Positions 27,108-36,914 are shown, counted from the first letter of the stretch. The stretch is 60,462 nt of DNA from Anaerolineae bacterium (GCA_016930015.1 JAFGHR010000109.1:1-60462); one strand, 5' to 3'. Numbers and translations: made by a program. Notes: generated from the letters alone by a model not told the origin.

Positions 27108-28286
27108 ATGTTGCTCTGGCCTTTGCCCCGAATTACGTTTCGGGAACTCAGTTCAATTGAAGAAAAACGCCCAACAGCGCTGCTCACTAACGACGATGTG
27201 TGGGCCGTAGTGGGCAGTCAACTCAACTTGCCAATTGTGATTCAAGCCGAGCCAGAACGGTACGGTCATGACTTGTTCGACTACCTGGCCGACCATCTGC
27301 CATCCCAGGTTGCAGCCATATATGCGGTAGGTCAGGGCACACCCGTCGAAGCAGGGAAATACATTGCCGCCAAGAACAACAAACCGTTGATCATCATCCC
27401 GACTGCGCTTGATAGCGATGGCATGCTCACACCGACAGCATTAATGGAAGAAACAGAAGGCGATCAATCACGTCTCGTGCCGGTCGAAACAGGCCCGGCT
27501 AACGACATCATCATCGACTGGACTGTGATCGAATCCGCCTCACCGAACACTCGCGGCGCCGGGATTGTAGATGTGCTCTCGATCGTCACCGGTTTGCTGG
27601 ATTGGCGTTATGCAGCCCAAAAAGGCAAAAATCCGGTCGAGCAGCGGTTTTCGCCCTGGGCGGCGAGTGTGGCCGCCGGGTTAGCGTCGCAGGCCATCAA
27701 AAGCGCGGCAGCGATTGGACAGGGAAACCATGACGCCCTGGTTACTCTGCTTGATTTGATGATGGTGACGGTACAGCTCAGCAACCAACTCGGCCACTCT
27801 CGTGCCCAGCAAGGGAGTGAGCACTTCCTGGCCCGCATTCTTGCCGACCAAACACACACACTGCTGCCCCACGCCGAGTTGGTCGGCCCGTGTATTCTGT
27901 TTGTGGCCGCGCTGCACGGCCAGGAACCAACCGCGCTGCGCGAAGCATTGACTAACGCCGGGGTCCGGCTGGATCAACTACGCACTACCGATGTTCGACT
28001 GGTGCTCAATGATCTGCCAACACACCTGGAAAACTACGCGTTTGCTTATACTATTTTGAACGATATCGATCCTGAATCCGAGACGGTCACCCAGACGCTT
28101 GAAGCGGCGGGACTGTCTATCGAGGACGATACGTGGCGTTTCCCGGAAGGCATTCTCGATATGCCGCTAGACAGGATCACGCCAGAAACCGAGGCGGCGC
28201 AGCAGGCGGCACTGTTATCATTCGATGACAGCGGCTCCGACAGCGAGTTACCAGCCGACACGCTCCCCCCATCACTCAATGGCTGA
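27108..28286 (+). CDS. Glycerol-1-phosphate dehydrogenase-like protein (iron-alcohol dehydrogenase / DHQ synthase superfamily)
   Basis: 392 residues. Aligning by eye to the AraM/EgsA family: IYAVGQGTPVEAGKYIAAKN corresponds to the GGGxxxDxAKYxA nucleotide-binding segment, IIIPTALDSDGMLTP to the VPTAASxDGxxSP segment, and GAGIVDVLSIVTGLLDWRYA to the SGxGDxxxKxTAxxDWxLA metal site with its Asp kept. AQQGSEHFLA supplies the first metal His and LLPHAELVGPCILF the second. So all three metal ligands appear present, but the GGG is GQG and a conserved Lys is Ile. NAD(P)-dependent reduction of dihydroxyacetone phosphate is the family reaction; the substrate here is uncertain. GGAG lies 8 bases before the ATG. 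Confidence 0.65.
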   Translation: MLLWPLPRITFRELSSIEEKRPTALLTNDDVWAVVGSQLNLPIVIQAEPERYGHDLFDYLADHLPSQVAAIYAVGQGTPVEAGKYIAAKNNKPLIIIPTALDSDGMLTPTALMEETEGDQSRLVPVETGPANDIIIDWTVIESASPNTRGAGIVDVLSIVTGLLDWRYAAQKGKNPVEQRFSPWAASVAAGLASQAIKSAAAIGQGNHDALVTLLDLMMVTVQLSNQLGHSRAQQGSEHFLARILADQTHTLLPHAELVGPCILFVAALHGQEPTALREALTNAGVRLDQLRTTDVRLVLNDLPTHLENYAFAYTILNDIDPESETVTQTLEAAGLSIEDDTWRFPEGILDMPLDRITPETEAAQQAALLSFDDSGSDSELPADTLPPSLNG

Positions 28287-28321
28287 CGGCCTGCTTGCAG
28301 CGTTCGTATCCACTTATGGCA

Positions 28322-28363
28322 GCGTGCATCATGGGGGTCGGAAAAACCCGCGATGATGCACGC
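28322..28363 (+). terminator. Long hairpin downstream of the dehydrogenase-like gene
   Basis: Perfect 11-bp inverted repeat GCGTGCATCAT / ATGATGCACGC (28322-28332 and 28353-28363), with a second inner stem GGGT / ACCC. No T-run follows, so it may be a processing or Rho-type end rather than a classical terminator. Confidence 0.5.
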
Positions 28364-28434
28364 TTGACCTGTTATGCTTGCCCCACCGTTGATGTAAGTT
28401 TCCCCAGCCAGAATGTTAAGAATTGTAAATTTTA

Positions 28435-28462
28435 GTCGCAAAGTACGCTTTACTTTCGCGAC
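28435..28462. promoter_or_regulatory. Inverted repeat upstream of the giant secreted protein gene
   Basis: GTCGCAAAGTA and TACTTTCGCGAC form an 11-bp inverted repeat with one bulged base around CGCT. About 45 bases further on, CATTGAT occurs twice with a GTTAT spacer. Either could be an operator; neither is tied to a clear promoter. The 317-base gap 28287-28603 otherwise holds only the hairpin at 28322-28363. Confidence 0.3.
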
Positions 28463-28603
28463 GTTGGATGATAGTGTGCGGTTTGTCAGATGAACACCAC
28501 TAGCATTGATGTTATCATTGATACCATTAAGGTAGAATAAAGGCATCGTCTGTACACTAACTGGCACGCATGGCTTGCTATTGAGTATTTGGAGGTTTGA
28601 CTG

Positions 28604-31600
28604 ATGGGCAGTTACCGCTTCAAACAGGTCGCCCAGCGTTTGGTAACCGGACCGGTGCTGCTGGCAGTGGTTGTCACCACATTCTTGCCAGCCTGGATCA
28701 GCACTACCTACGCTGACACCGCCCCGGCTGCGGACGCCGAGACGACTACCAACGTGAATTCGGTAAGCATACCCGGCGGAGAAGCATCATCCGCCAGTGT
28801 ATCGCTACCCGAACTTGTCCCCTTAAACACCCTGATTCTCAGCGAACCGGGTGCCACAGATGTCCTCGAAGCAACCATCGCAGACGCTGGTGGGCGCGTT
28901 TACGTGCGCAGCGAAAATGCGTTGTTTGTGGGCCTGGACGAATCGTTAACCTATGCTGATCTGGCGCCGTTAGGCGCGCGCGCCGTGTATCGCGAGACTG
29001 TATCCGACAGTGACCTGGCAGCCCTGGCTGATAACGATCGTGATGTTGTCACTGCCTGGAACGCGGTTATCGGCAGCGACCCGTCCGATGTGACCGGCCA
29101 TGTCGAGCCAATTGGCGAGGGTGACACCCGTACGTTTATGGTTACACCATCATCGCCCAGTGCGGCAGCACTCGCGCTCGATGAGCCGGGCATCTACGAC
29201 ACAAGTACCTTTCTCTTCGGCACAGTAGCTGTCGAAGTCGTGTTTGTCGAGAGCACCGGTCTCGCCACCACCGAAAACTGGACCGAGCAGGAAATCAGCA
29301 AGGTCAAAACAGAAGTTTTCAACGCGTTGAACTGGTGGACGGTCGCAGCAACTGCACCTGATACATACGGCGCTGATCCCAATTCTCCGCGACCCGACGC
29401 ACAACTGAACTGGGTTGTGAACTTTTACTCACCGTTTGAAGGAACGCTTGAGCAACAAACGGCTCTTTCGATTCCGGATATTGAGCCGATCAACCTGACG
29501 TCCACCTACGCTAAAGGCGAGATGTACCAGGTTGCCGGGCGCTTCTTGAGCAAAACACCCGATCAAGACATCATCTATGACTGGGCTAACCAGGCGCGCG
29601 ATAACGCCAACACCGATTGGTCATTTGTGGTGTTTGTCGTTGACAGCAGCGCCAAAGGTGATGGCCGGTTCGCAGATGGCATCGTCGCTGACGGCCAGTT
29701 AAATGGCCCGTTTGTGATGGTAGCGTCGGGGGCCGGTGATCAAGGCGTTAACAACCTCGAAGCTTACATCGCCAAAATGGTCGGGCACGTTTTCGGCGCT
29801 GCCGATGAATCCAAGGGCAGCGGTGACAGCGCATGTGATACAGAAGATACCTGGGGATACCTCAGCGTCGAGCACGTCAACTGTGACGAAGATGACGATG
29901 CCCTGCCATCACTGATGGTGGATCGCTGGATGTGGCAGGCCTATTCACAATATCAACTATCCAACTCGGCGCGTGAGCAAATCGGATGGCGTGATGCCAA
30001 TGAGAACGGCATTTATGATGTCGTTGACACGCTGTCAGAGAATGATGAAACGAACATTCTCACCTACTACGACTCCGGCGCACCGGTTTGCCCCATTTTG
30101 CACATGACCGACGTGCCTGTTGAAAACACCACAACCGTACCGGACTTCTTTAACCCAGAGTTGGACGATTACTGGGCGGTCGGCAAAAAATCCGACGACA
30201 ACGACACACTGCATTATCATCCGGTCAACATCAACACGGTGGGGTACGTCTGGGGCCGCATCAACGAAGGCGAGTGGATCGGCGGTTCACCTTCTGAAGG
30301 CGATACGTGGGAAGACATGGCGGCAGACGACCTGCGCTACGACATCCAACTGCCCGGCATCGCGGGAGAGACAAACGCGATCGAAATCGTCTTCATGAAT
30401 CGTTGGGACCAGGAAGCCTACCGGGGAGATAACCAACCCACGCCTGAAGATGGCCTGGAAATTCCGCCGTCACCGTCCACACCGGCAACCTATGAAAGCA
30501 ACGCCTCTAAGGTAAAATTGTATGACGCCAGTGGCCGGCCTGGGGGTGGCATGTGGATCACAGACAGCAATGCCGCGTATTCAGGCGGCAGCACCCAGGT
30601 TTCGCTGTTGAGTGCGCAGGAAGCCTGTTTTGCCTTTAATGGCAGAGAAGTCTCGATCCTGCACAGCAATGTTCCGGTGGGTACGGCCACCGTCTACATC
30701 GACGGTGAAGAACACTCGGTTATCAAATATAACGGCAGCGAAGCGATCACCGGACCGGGACAGCCAAAGAAACACATCATCAAAAACCTGATGCCCGGTA
30801 ACCATACCGTTCAGCTCATCCACACAAGCGGGAACATCGATTTCGACGCGTTTGTGATACCGGGTTCTGGCTCGCAGGAAGTCATCGACCGCAACGATTC
30901 ATCGGTCGATTTCCCCGCCTCAGAATTTTACGAGGATACACGGTTTGCACCGGCAAGCGGCAAGCTGGAATACGTAGGTACATGGCTGCCCGCACCCATC
31001 AATAACACCGACCGTTTCGAAATTGTCGGCATTGGTGGTGATAACTCGGCCTACACCAGTAGTTACCAATACGACCGTGTTTATGCCCACTTCAAACACG
31101 CCGATACCGTCGGAGTGTTCCGCAAAGTCTATCCGGGCGGCGGCTCGGCTGATGTGTATCTTGATGGCAAGCTCGTCGGCACCATGTACAATGATGCAGC
31201 TACCGAGATGGTCGTGCCGTACTACGTTTCGGGCCTGGTTGCCAGTGCCGAAGACGTACATACGCTGGAAGTTCGCATCAACCCACAGCCCGACGGCGCG
31301 CCGACACCCGTCTTCTACTTTGACGCGTTCCGCTTTATGAAACTGGCCGAACGCACCGGGCCTGACGACATTTATGCACCGGTCGCCCCGCCTTACCCCA
31401 GTGCCCCGCCAACGGTGATGAACGTAGTCCATGATGGTGCACAAGAAGCCTATGGCTCGTGGGCTCCTTCACGCGGGAACGACGCTGTATTCAGCCGGTC
31501 ACCCGGAGATACGCTAGCCGTCTTCTTCAAAGGATCAGCGATTTCGCTCCGTCGTGATTTCGGCGGTAGTTCGCTCGTTGAAGTGTATGTTGACGGTAAG

Positions 31601-34600
31601 CTTGAGCGGACGATCGACAATCAAGCCGGACGTGGCACGGATGCCCCGGTGTTGGTACACGGGTTAGACCCCACGCGATATCACGTTTTACAGATACGCA
31701 TAGTCCTGGTTAATCCCAGACTTATACGTGGGTTTTTAGTCACTTTGCGCGGCTACGACGTCTATTACATGCGCTATCACTCGGCGGGCGAATACGAGGA
31801 ATACGAGTACGACTACCGGCCCGACGAACGCATTGACAATCCCGAAGAAACGCACTTTCTCTACGAAGAAGCCTGGTCATTCGCACGCCGTGTTACCCGT
31901 GGAGAAGAGCCGTCCGGCCAGCGGTATATCACATCCGCCAGCGCCGACTCTGCGGCATATTTCTACTTCGACGACTCTATCAACGCCATCACCGTTTACG
32001 GTGTAACAGGCCGTTTCGGAGTCGCGGAGATATGGGTTAATGGCGAACTGCTCGGTTCCTTTAACCAGAGCGGTAGACTTGGGTACAATCGTCCCTATAC
32101 GGTGACGTTCCTCCCGACAGAGCACAATGTGCTCGAAATCCGCCCGGCACGTGCTGCGAATGGTCGCTCAACCGGTTCCATCTCCCTTGATAGGGTGCTG
32201 TTGTACAGTAAACCCATCCTGGGACCCGGCACCTACGAAAACGACTCAACCAGTAACATAGGCGGGATGAACGTACCCAACCTGCAACTTTCCGGTCAAT
32301 GGGCACGTACTGAAGACGTCCGCACCCGCGGCGGTGAGCCGGGTCCAGACGGACTAGCTGGCACACGTGACGACATCTGCGGCGCGGAGTCATGCACGCA
32401 CGACGCGATAAACAACGGCACGGACGAGCTGACGTTTGATGTGACCAATGCCACAGCCGTCGAAATTTTCCGTAAGCTGGATGGACGGCTTGGATCAGCC
32501 GACGTGTATGTGAACGGGCAGTATCACTCGACGTTCAACAACTACAGCGCTGTGCGCGGCGGACTCTATCAGCAGCCCTACATCATACCGGGCCTGGACA
32601 GCCGCTTCACGTATACCATTACCATCCGGCCACAACTCAATGCACGTGGCCGATGGGGGACCTATTTCATCGACTACATCAAAGTGCGTGGAAATACGGA
32701 TCCGATCTTCCACCTGACCCCAGACCAGTATGACGACTCAGCCCCTGGGCCAATAACCAACAGGGCGATCACATACCTCGGACCTAGTTGGCAGCATGTT
32801 AACGGGCCGCCGCCTTCGAGCGCGCCTGATCCGACAACCTACTCGTCAGCGACGACGGCTGGCGACCGTGTCATGGTCATCTTTGAAGGCAACGCGTTCT
32901 CAGTTTTCTTCACCAAGATTGTACGCGGCGGTTCGTTCGACGTTTACGTTGACGGCCAACTATACGGACGCGCATCAGCCGGTGCGCGGAGCGAGATACA
33001 CGACGTACCCTTCTCTGTTGCAGGCCTGGAAAACGGAATCCACACCGCCGAGTTGATCATGGCTGGCGGTCAGGTACGACTGGATTATTTCGAAGTGTAC
33101 GACTTCGGAGCCGAGGAGATCGGCGGCTCGTCCGAAACCTACACCCTGGTTGATCGACCGGAAAACCTGATCGAATCTGGTTATTGGAAACCCGTCAACC
33201 TGAATGGAACCGACTACCTGCAAACCGATGAAACGAACGCCAGCCTCTTTATCTATGTGGTCGGCGGCGATACGCTGTCGATTACCCGGTATATACAGCG
33301 CAGCGAACGTGACATCGAGATTTACGTCAATGGCGAGTACCACCAGACCTTCAAGGGTGACTACTTAACACGCAGCGATACGCTCCGCTACTACCATGAT
33401 CCGCTCGAAACAGAAGAAACGTTCGTGGTCAGCGGCCTCAGCAATATGCTGAACAAGGGCACCTGGATCGAGCTGCGCGCGGTAGGCCGAGGCGGAACAG
33501 CTACCATCAGAAAGCTGAAGGCCGAAACGCTGGCACCACCGCTCATGTCATCCAGCGCCCCGGTTGAAGCCGAAGACCTCAGCGATTGGATATACCAGTC
33601 TGGCTGGTGGCAGGTGATCACACCACGCGGTGGTGGCCCATCCGGCGGTTCCTACCTGATGAGCAGAAGCAGTTTCTCAAGCTTCTACTTCTCGGTGAAA
33701 AACGTATCCTACGCCACCATCTATCGTCCCACAGGCCGGTTTGGTGACGCGAATGTGTACATTGATGGCGATTTGTGGGGTGTGATGCCCAACGGTGGCC
33801 AGGCGATGAATCAGGTACCCTACTCAATCGGACCACTGCCGCTCGACAACGAACAGCACGTGATTGAACTCCGCCAGGCGGGACGCGGCAACTTTGGCAT
33901 CGACTGGATCAAGCCGGATGCCGTCCAAACCTATGAAGCGGGCTACTACGAGGACACCGAGCTCTATGCAGACGGCGCGCTCATCGACCCGACCGCCGCT
34001 GATCCCCGCCGCCAAACATGGAAGGAAGTGCTAAACGACAATGCGTCGGGCGGCACGTTCCGTCAAACGACTGTCGCAGGTGCTCGCCTGTCGATGGTGT
34101 TCGCCAATGATATCACCAAGGTCACCATCTACCGCCAGACAGCGCCGCGTCACGGGACCATGACCGTATACATCGACGGTATCCCGTACCCGGTTTCGAA
34201 CAGCAATGGGCTGCGGTATGGCACCTTTGAGCGCGTAGCACATACCATCGTGCTGCCACCAGGCCTGAGTATCGATGGCCATCACTCCATGGAGATCGTA
34301 ACCGGTCGAGGTGCCGTGAACATCGATGCTATCGAGCTAGGGCATGCCCTGGCAGCCGATCACGGCGCTTATCAAGAAGATGATGCCATGGTGGTTCTCA
34401 ACAACACGGTTCACCAGTGGAACCGCCTTGAGACAGGCGAACACTCTGGCGGGGCGCACGTCGTAACCAACCAGATTTACTCCAGCATCTTCTTCATGTT
34501 CCGCGGACGCCGGATAACCAGCTACATGACCCAGGGCGGCGCATGGGGCCGCATGAGCTTCTACATCGACGGCGAGTTTGTCGAAGATGTTGATCTCCAC

Positions 34601-35383
34601 CGCGTCGCGCCGCGAGGAACGCCCGACGATCTCTTCTTCGCCTATGATATCAGCGGCCTGCCACTGAAAGCCCACGTACTTGAAATTCGGTACGAAGGTA
34701 AAGTGTCACGTGGTGGTCGCGGTCAGGTTAACTTTGACGTGTTCAGCGTCGATGGGGCACCTATTCCAATCCCCGGCGAACAGCTTAAACCGGCTGAGCC
34801 GCTGGATGAAGGTTCGGGCCAGGACGAAGATCCGCTGGCTGTACCGCGTCAGGGCTGCTACGAAGAAAATGACAAGTGGACGGGCGCCGGTACCTGGCGG
34901 CTGGGTAACACACCGGGTGCTTCGGGCTTCATCTATGACCCCGAAAATCCGGAACTGGCCGGCACGGTCGTTTACACCAACGGTGGCACGGACACAACCT
35001 ATCGCGAGTTCCGCTTCGCAGCCGAAAGCTTCAGCCTGCTGTATCATCGCGGGCCGGACGGCGGCATGGCCGAGATCAAGCTTGATGGCGAACTGCTAAC
35101 CGACGGCATAGAGATAGGTGGTGTACCCATCACTGCCGAACTATACGAAAGCGGTTATCCGGGCACAGGTATCCCCATCGTGGATGGTGCGCTGGATATG
35201 AACGCAGTGGAAGAATACTGGCTGGACGATGCCCTGGTCCATGTGACCGGGCTGGATAGTAACGTGGTTCACGTCATCCGCATCCGTCACCCCAACGACC
35301 ACGCCAACCGTATCTACATCGACCGTATCGACCTGCCTGAGTACGATGCCAAGTACAACGATCACTGCAGCGACTACAAATAG
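28604..35383 (+). CDS. Giant secreted multi-module protein with degenerate metalloprotease-like domain
   Basis: 2259 residues. A signal peptide (MGSYRFKQ then a hydrophobic stretch ending WISTTYA-D) directs export; no C-terminal anchor is seen. Residues ~220-470 resemble a secreted zinc-metalloprotease domain: IAKMVGHVFGAADE takes the place of HExxHxxGAxDE and is followed by GYLSVEHVNC and SLMVD as in that group, but the first His and catalytic Glu are Lys and Met. Residues ~626-2250 are about eleven beta-rich modules of 120-165 residues, each with a core like G-x-a-x-V-Y-[VI]-[DN]-G and an ending like H-x-L-E-I...D-x-[FI]. They probably bind surface glycans or other ligands; this is inferred. 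GGAGG lies 8 bases before the ATG. Confidence 0.85.
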   Translation: MGSYRFKQVAQRLVTGPVLLAVVVTTFLPAWISTTYADTAPAADAETTTNVNSVSIPGGEASSASVSLPELVPLNTLILSEPGATDVLEATIADAGGRVYVRSENALFVGLDESLTYADLAPLGARAVYRETVSDSDLAALADNDRDVVTAWNAVIGSDPSDVTGHVEPIGEGDTRTFMVTPSSPSAAALALDEPGIYDTSTFLFGTVAVEVVFVESTGLATTENWTEQEISKVKTEVFNALNWWTVAATAPDTYGADPNSPRPDAQLNWVVNFYSPFEGTLEQQTALSIPDIEPINLTSTYAKGEMYQVAGRFLSKTPDQDIIYDWANQARDNANTDWSFVVFVVDSSAKGDGRFADGIVADGQLNGPFVMVASGAGDQGVNNLEAYIAKMVGHVFGAADESKGSGDSACDTEDTWGYLSVEHVNCDEDDDALPSLMVDRWMWQAYSQYQLSNSAREQIGWRDANENGIYDVVDTLSENDETNILTYYDSGAPVCPILHMTDVPVENTTTVPDFFNPELDDYWAVGKKSDDNDTLHYHPVNINTVGYVWGRINEGEWIGGSPSEGDTWEDMAADDLRYDIQLPGIAGETNAIEIVFMNRWDQEAYRGDNQPTPEDGLEIPPSPSTPATYESNASKVKLYDASGRPGGGMWITDSNAAYSGGSTQVSLLSAQEACFAFNGREVSILHSNVPVGTATVYIDGEEHSVIKYNGSEAITGPGQPKKHIIKNLMPGNHTVQLIHTSGNIDFDAFVIPGSGSQEVIDRNDSSVDFPASEFYEDTRFAPASGKLEYVGTWLPAPINNTDRFEIVGIGGDNSAYTSSYQYDRVYAHFKHADTVGVFRKVYPGGGSADVYLDGKLVGTMYNDAATEMVVPYYVSGLVASAEDVHTLEVRINPQPDGAPTPVFYFDAFRFMKLAERTGPDDIYAPVAPPYPSAPPTVMNVVHDGAQEAYGSWAPSRGNDAVFSRSPGDTLAVFFKGSAISLRRDFGGSSLVEVYVDGKLERTIDNQAGRGTDAPVLVHGLDPTRYHVLQIRIVLVNPRLIRGFLVTLRGYDVYYMRYHSAGEYEEYEYDYRPDERIDNPEETHFLYEEAWSFARRVTRGEEPSGQRYITSASADSAAYFYFDDSINAITVYGVTGRFGVAEIWVNGELLGSFNQSGRLGYNRPYTVTFLPTEHNVLEIRPARAANGRSTGSISLDRVLLYSKPILGPGTYENDSTSNIGGMNVPNLQLSGQWARTEDVRTRGGEPGPDGLAGTRDDICGAESCTHDAINNGTDELTFDVTNATAVEIFRKLDGRLGSADVYVNGQYHSTFNNYSAVRGGLYQQPYIIPGLDSRFTYTITIRPQLNARGRWGTYFIDYIKVRGNTDPIFHLTPDQYDDSAPGPITNRAITYLGPSWQHVNGPPPSSAPDPTTYSSATTAGDRVMVIFEGNAFSVFFTKIVRGGSFDVYVDGQLYGRASAGARSEIHDVPFSVAGLENGIHTAELIMAGGQVRLDYFEVYDFGAEEIGGSSETYTLVDRPENLIESGYWKPVNLNGTDYLQTDETNASLFIYVVGGDTLSITRYIQRSERDIEIYVNGEYHQTFKGDYLTRSDTLRYYHDPLETEETFVVSGLSNMLNKGTWIELRAVGRGGTATIRKLKAETLAPPLMSSSAPVEAEDLSDWIYQSGWWQVITPRGGGPSGGSYLMSRSSFSSFYFSVKNVSYATIYRPTGRFGDANVYIDGDLWGVMPNGGQAMNQVPYSIGPLPLDNEQHVIELRQAGRGNFGIDWIKPDAVQTYEAGYYEDTELYADGALIDPTAADPRRQTWKEVLNDNASGGTFRQTTVAGARLSMVFANDITKVTIYRQTAPRHGTMTVYIDGIPYPVSNSNGLRYGTFERVAHTIVLPPGLSIDGHHSMEIVTGRGAVNIDAIELGHALAADHGAYQEDDAMVVLNNTVHQWNRLETGEHSGGAHVVTNQIYSSIFFMFRGRRITSYMTQGGAWGRMSFYIDGEFVEDVDLHRVAPRGTPDDLFFAYDISGLPLKAHVLEIRYEGKVSRGGRGQVNFDVFSVDGAPIPIPGEQLKPAEPLDEGSGQDEDPLAVPRQGCYEENDKWTGAGTWRLGNTPGASGFIYDPENPELAGTVVYTNGGTDTTYREFRFAAESFSLLYHRGPDGGMAEIKLDGELLTDGIEIGGVPITAELYESGYPGTGIPIVDGALDMNAVEEYWLDDALVHVTGLDSNVVHVIRIRHPNDHANRIYIDRIDLPEYDAKYNDHCSDYK
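30481..35350 (+). repeat. About eleven tandem beta-rich modules within the giant protein
   Basis: Module starts are near 30481, 30915, 31420, 31850, 32230, 32725, 33140, 33565, 33935, 34360 and 34855. Each has a VYIDG-like strand (TATVYIDGEEHS, ADVYLDGKLVG, VEVYVDGKLER, AEIWVNGELLG, ADVYVNGQYHS, FDVYVDGQLYG, IEIYVNGEYHQ, ANVYIDGDLWG, MTVYIDGIPYP, MSFYIDGEFVE, AEIKLDGELLT). The repeats are diverged at the DNA level, so they are old rather than recently amplified. Confidence 0.85.
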
Positions 35384-35463
35384 GGCCGAGCAAACCTAAC
35401 AATCCTGGTGGGGTAGTGGACAACTATCCCACCAACTAATAAACCTCACTCAATAGCTTCACA

Positions 35464-35497
35464 GGACCCCGCCAGATCAACCAATCTGGCGGGGTCC
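35464..35497 (+). terminator. Strong hairpin terminator after the giant gene
   Basis: Perfect 14-bp stem GGACCCCGCCAGAT / ATCTGGCGGGGTCC (35464-35477 and 35484-35497) with a 6-base loop, followed by GTTTA. Confidence 0.85.
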
Positions 35498-35514
35498 GTT
35501 TACGCCACACGCAG

Positions 35515-35540
35515 CGGCCACTGACACTTACCAGTGGCCG
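35515..35540. terminator. Second hairpin between the convergent genes
   Basis: Nine-bp stem CGGCCACTG / CAGTGGCCG with an 8-base loop. On the plus strand it is followed by TTGTGGTTTT. It may serve either the giant gene or the convergent lipoprotein gene. Together with the previous hairpin it fills the 195-base gap. Confidence 0.6.
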
Positions 35541-35578
35541 TTGTGGTTTTACATCACTAACAGGCTGTTTCCCGCCGG

Positions 35579-36796
35579 TTATCCGGTTGGCGTCGGTGGG
35601 GTTTCATTCTCGGCTGGTGGCGCTGCGTCTCCGGCGGCCTCTGTAAGCTCAAGCTCGGAAGTCTCAGCTTGCTCACGGTCAATTGCCGGGCGGCGAACCA
35701 GTTCCGCATACCGATTCAGAATGCTATACGCTGCCGAACTGGTTTCTTCTTGAACGATCAGGACATAACCCGCCACGTAAATGAACGCAGCATCGTCGTC
35801 TTCAATTTGTTGTGCGGCCACGCGCGCGTCTTCGGATGTATCAAATTCAAGCAGCCCTACACGCCATTGGTCCATGCCGAGCAGCATCAACTGGCCGTCT
35901 TTGTCCAGGCCATCATACCGTACAACTTCATCTGTCAGCTCAAACACCGGACCTAAATCATACTCCAACGTGATCATGAGCGCGTCGATAGTCGCATAAC
36001 CTATTGGCGGCTCACAGTACTCGACTCGCTCGCCAGTCTGATCAGTATGGTACTCGTAGATCATACTGTCCAGGGTATAACGGATCAGATAACCTTCGAT
36101 CCGGGCCGAAGCCGGTTCTTCGCCGGACGGCTGGGGGCAGCCCAACGCCTCATCATTCCATGTCATGGGCTGAACAAAAAAATCACCCGCTTCGATATCG
36201 ATGTCTTTGACGAGTAAATCGGCTTTGACAACGTCCACAATAGCCAGGCGTGCATCCGGTGTTGGAACATACAACACCTCGTCGTCAACTAACCGGTCTT
36301 CACACGCTTCGACAATCAACTCCGATTCGGTCTCTTCGGCTGGCAGCAGGTAAAACTGGTACGGATAAATGAACCGCTCATGTTGTGCATACACATAATA
36401 GAGGCTGATGTTTTCAATCCCCTCAATTTCCGGGCAGGCCAGATTCCCCGCCAGCCCCAATACTGAATCCTCCGGTAATACCGTGATATCCGCGATGCTC
36501 ACGTCCAGGCGCCCGGCCAGATCGGCCCGCGCATAGGCAACCGCATCCTCATATGCCTCATCAGTCAGCGGCTCATCGATGATCACGTCCGACTCCGCGA
36601 CTTCAAACGATGTGGCTTCCTCAGTGGCCGATTCTGCCTGATCCGTCACCTCGTCAGTCATTTCGGGCGAGCTTTCGGGAGCAGCCGCCTCGTCGTCATC
36701 CGAATCGTCACCGCCACACGCGGCCAGCAGCAGCAACGCGATTACGAGCACAAAAAACACCGGTAACCGTCTAAACATGGGTCCGAACTGCATCAT
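35579..36796 (-). CDS. Lipoprotein with two related Cys-containing domains, function unknown
   Basis: 405 residues. A lipoprotein signal peptide with lipobox LLLLAAC is followed by a very acidic Asp/Glu/Ser linker. Two related segments can be seen: VSIADITVLPEDSVLGLAGN then ACPEI..., and IEAGDFFVQPMTWNDEALGC then PQPSGEE..., each beginning with a short helix, then a W/L...LGCP-type turn and ending in a second Cys (VEAC, VEYC). The second copy has the Y.Y.TD..G.R pattern often seen in small surface domains. A Glu/Pro-rich tail ends the protein. It is likely displayed on the outer face of the membrane. GGAG precedes the ATG. I do not recognise a function. Confidence 0.75.
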   Translation of the reverse strand: MMQFGPMFRRLPVFFVLVIALLLLAACGGDDSDDDEAAAPESSPEMTDEVTDQAESATEEATSFEVAESDVIIDEPLTDEAYEDAVAYARADLAGRLDVSIADITVLPEDSVLGLAGNLACPEIEGIENISLYYVYAQHERFIYPYQFYLLPAEETESELIVEACEDRLVDDEVLYVPTPDARLAIVDVVKADLLVKDIDIEAGDFFVQPMTWNDEALGCPQPSGEEPASARIEGYLIRYTLDSMIYEYHTDQTGERVEYCEPPIGYATIDALMITLEYDLGPVFELTDEVVRYDGLDKDGQLMLLGMDQWRVGLLEFDTSEDARVAAQQIEDDDAAFIYVAGYVLIVQEETSSAAYSILNRYAELVRRPAIDREQAETSELELTEAAGDAAPPAENETPPTPTG

Positions 36797-36837
36797 AGAT
36801 AGGTCTCCGTTCTACCCCTCAAATACAGACAAGAGTA

Positions 36838-36914
36838 AGGCTGAACCAAGAAAATACATCTCCCATTTGTTTGTTCTTGCCAGGGATTGGGATAATTATT
36901 TTTATGGCGTAGCC
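36838..36914 (-). repeat. Dispersed repeat, copy B (no palindrome)
   Basis: Read on the minus strand it begins GGCTACGCCATAAAAATAAT and ends near GGTTCAGCCT. It matches copy A (13729-13830) at both ends but lacks the CCCCTTCCC palindrome block in the middle. It lies directly upstream of the lipoprotein gene at 35579-36796, in the same orientation as that gene. Confidence 0.75.
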
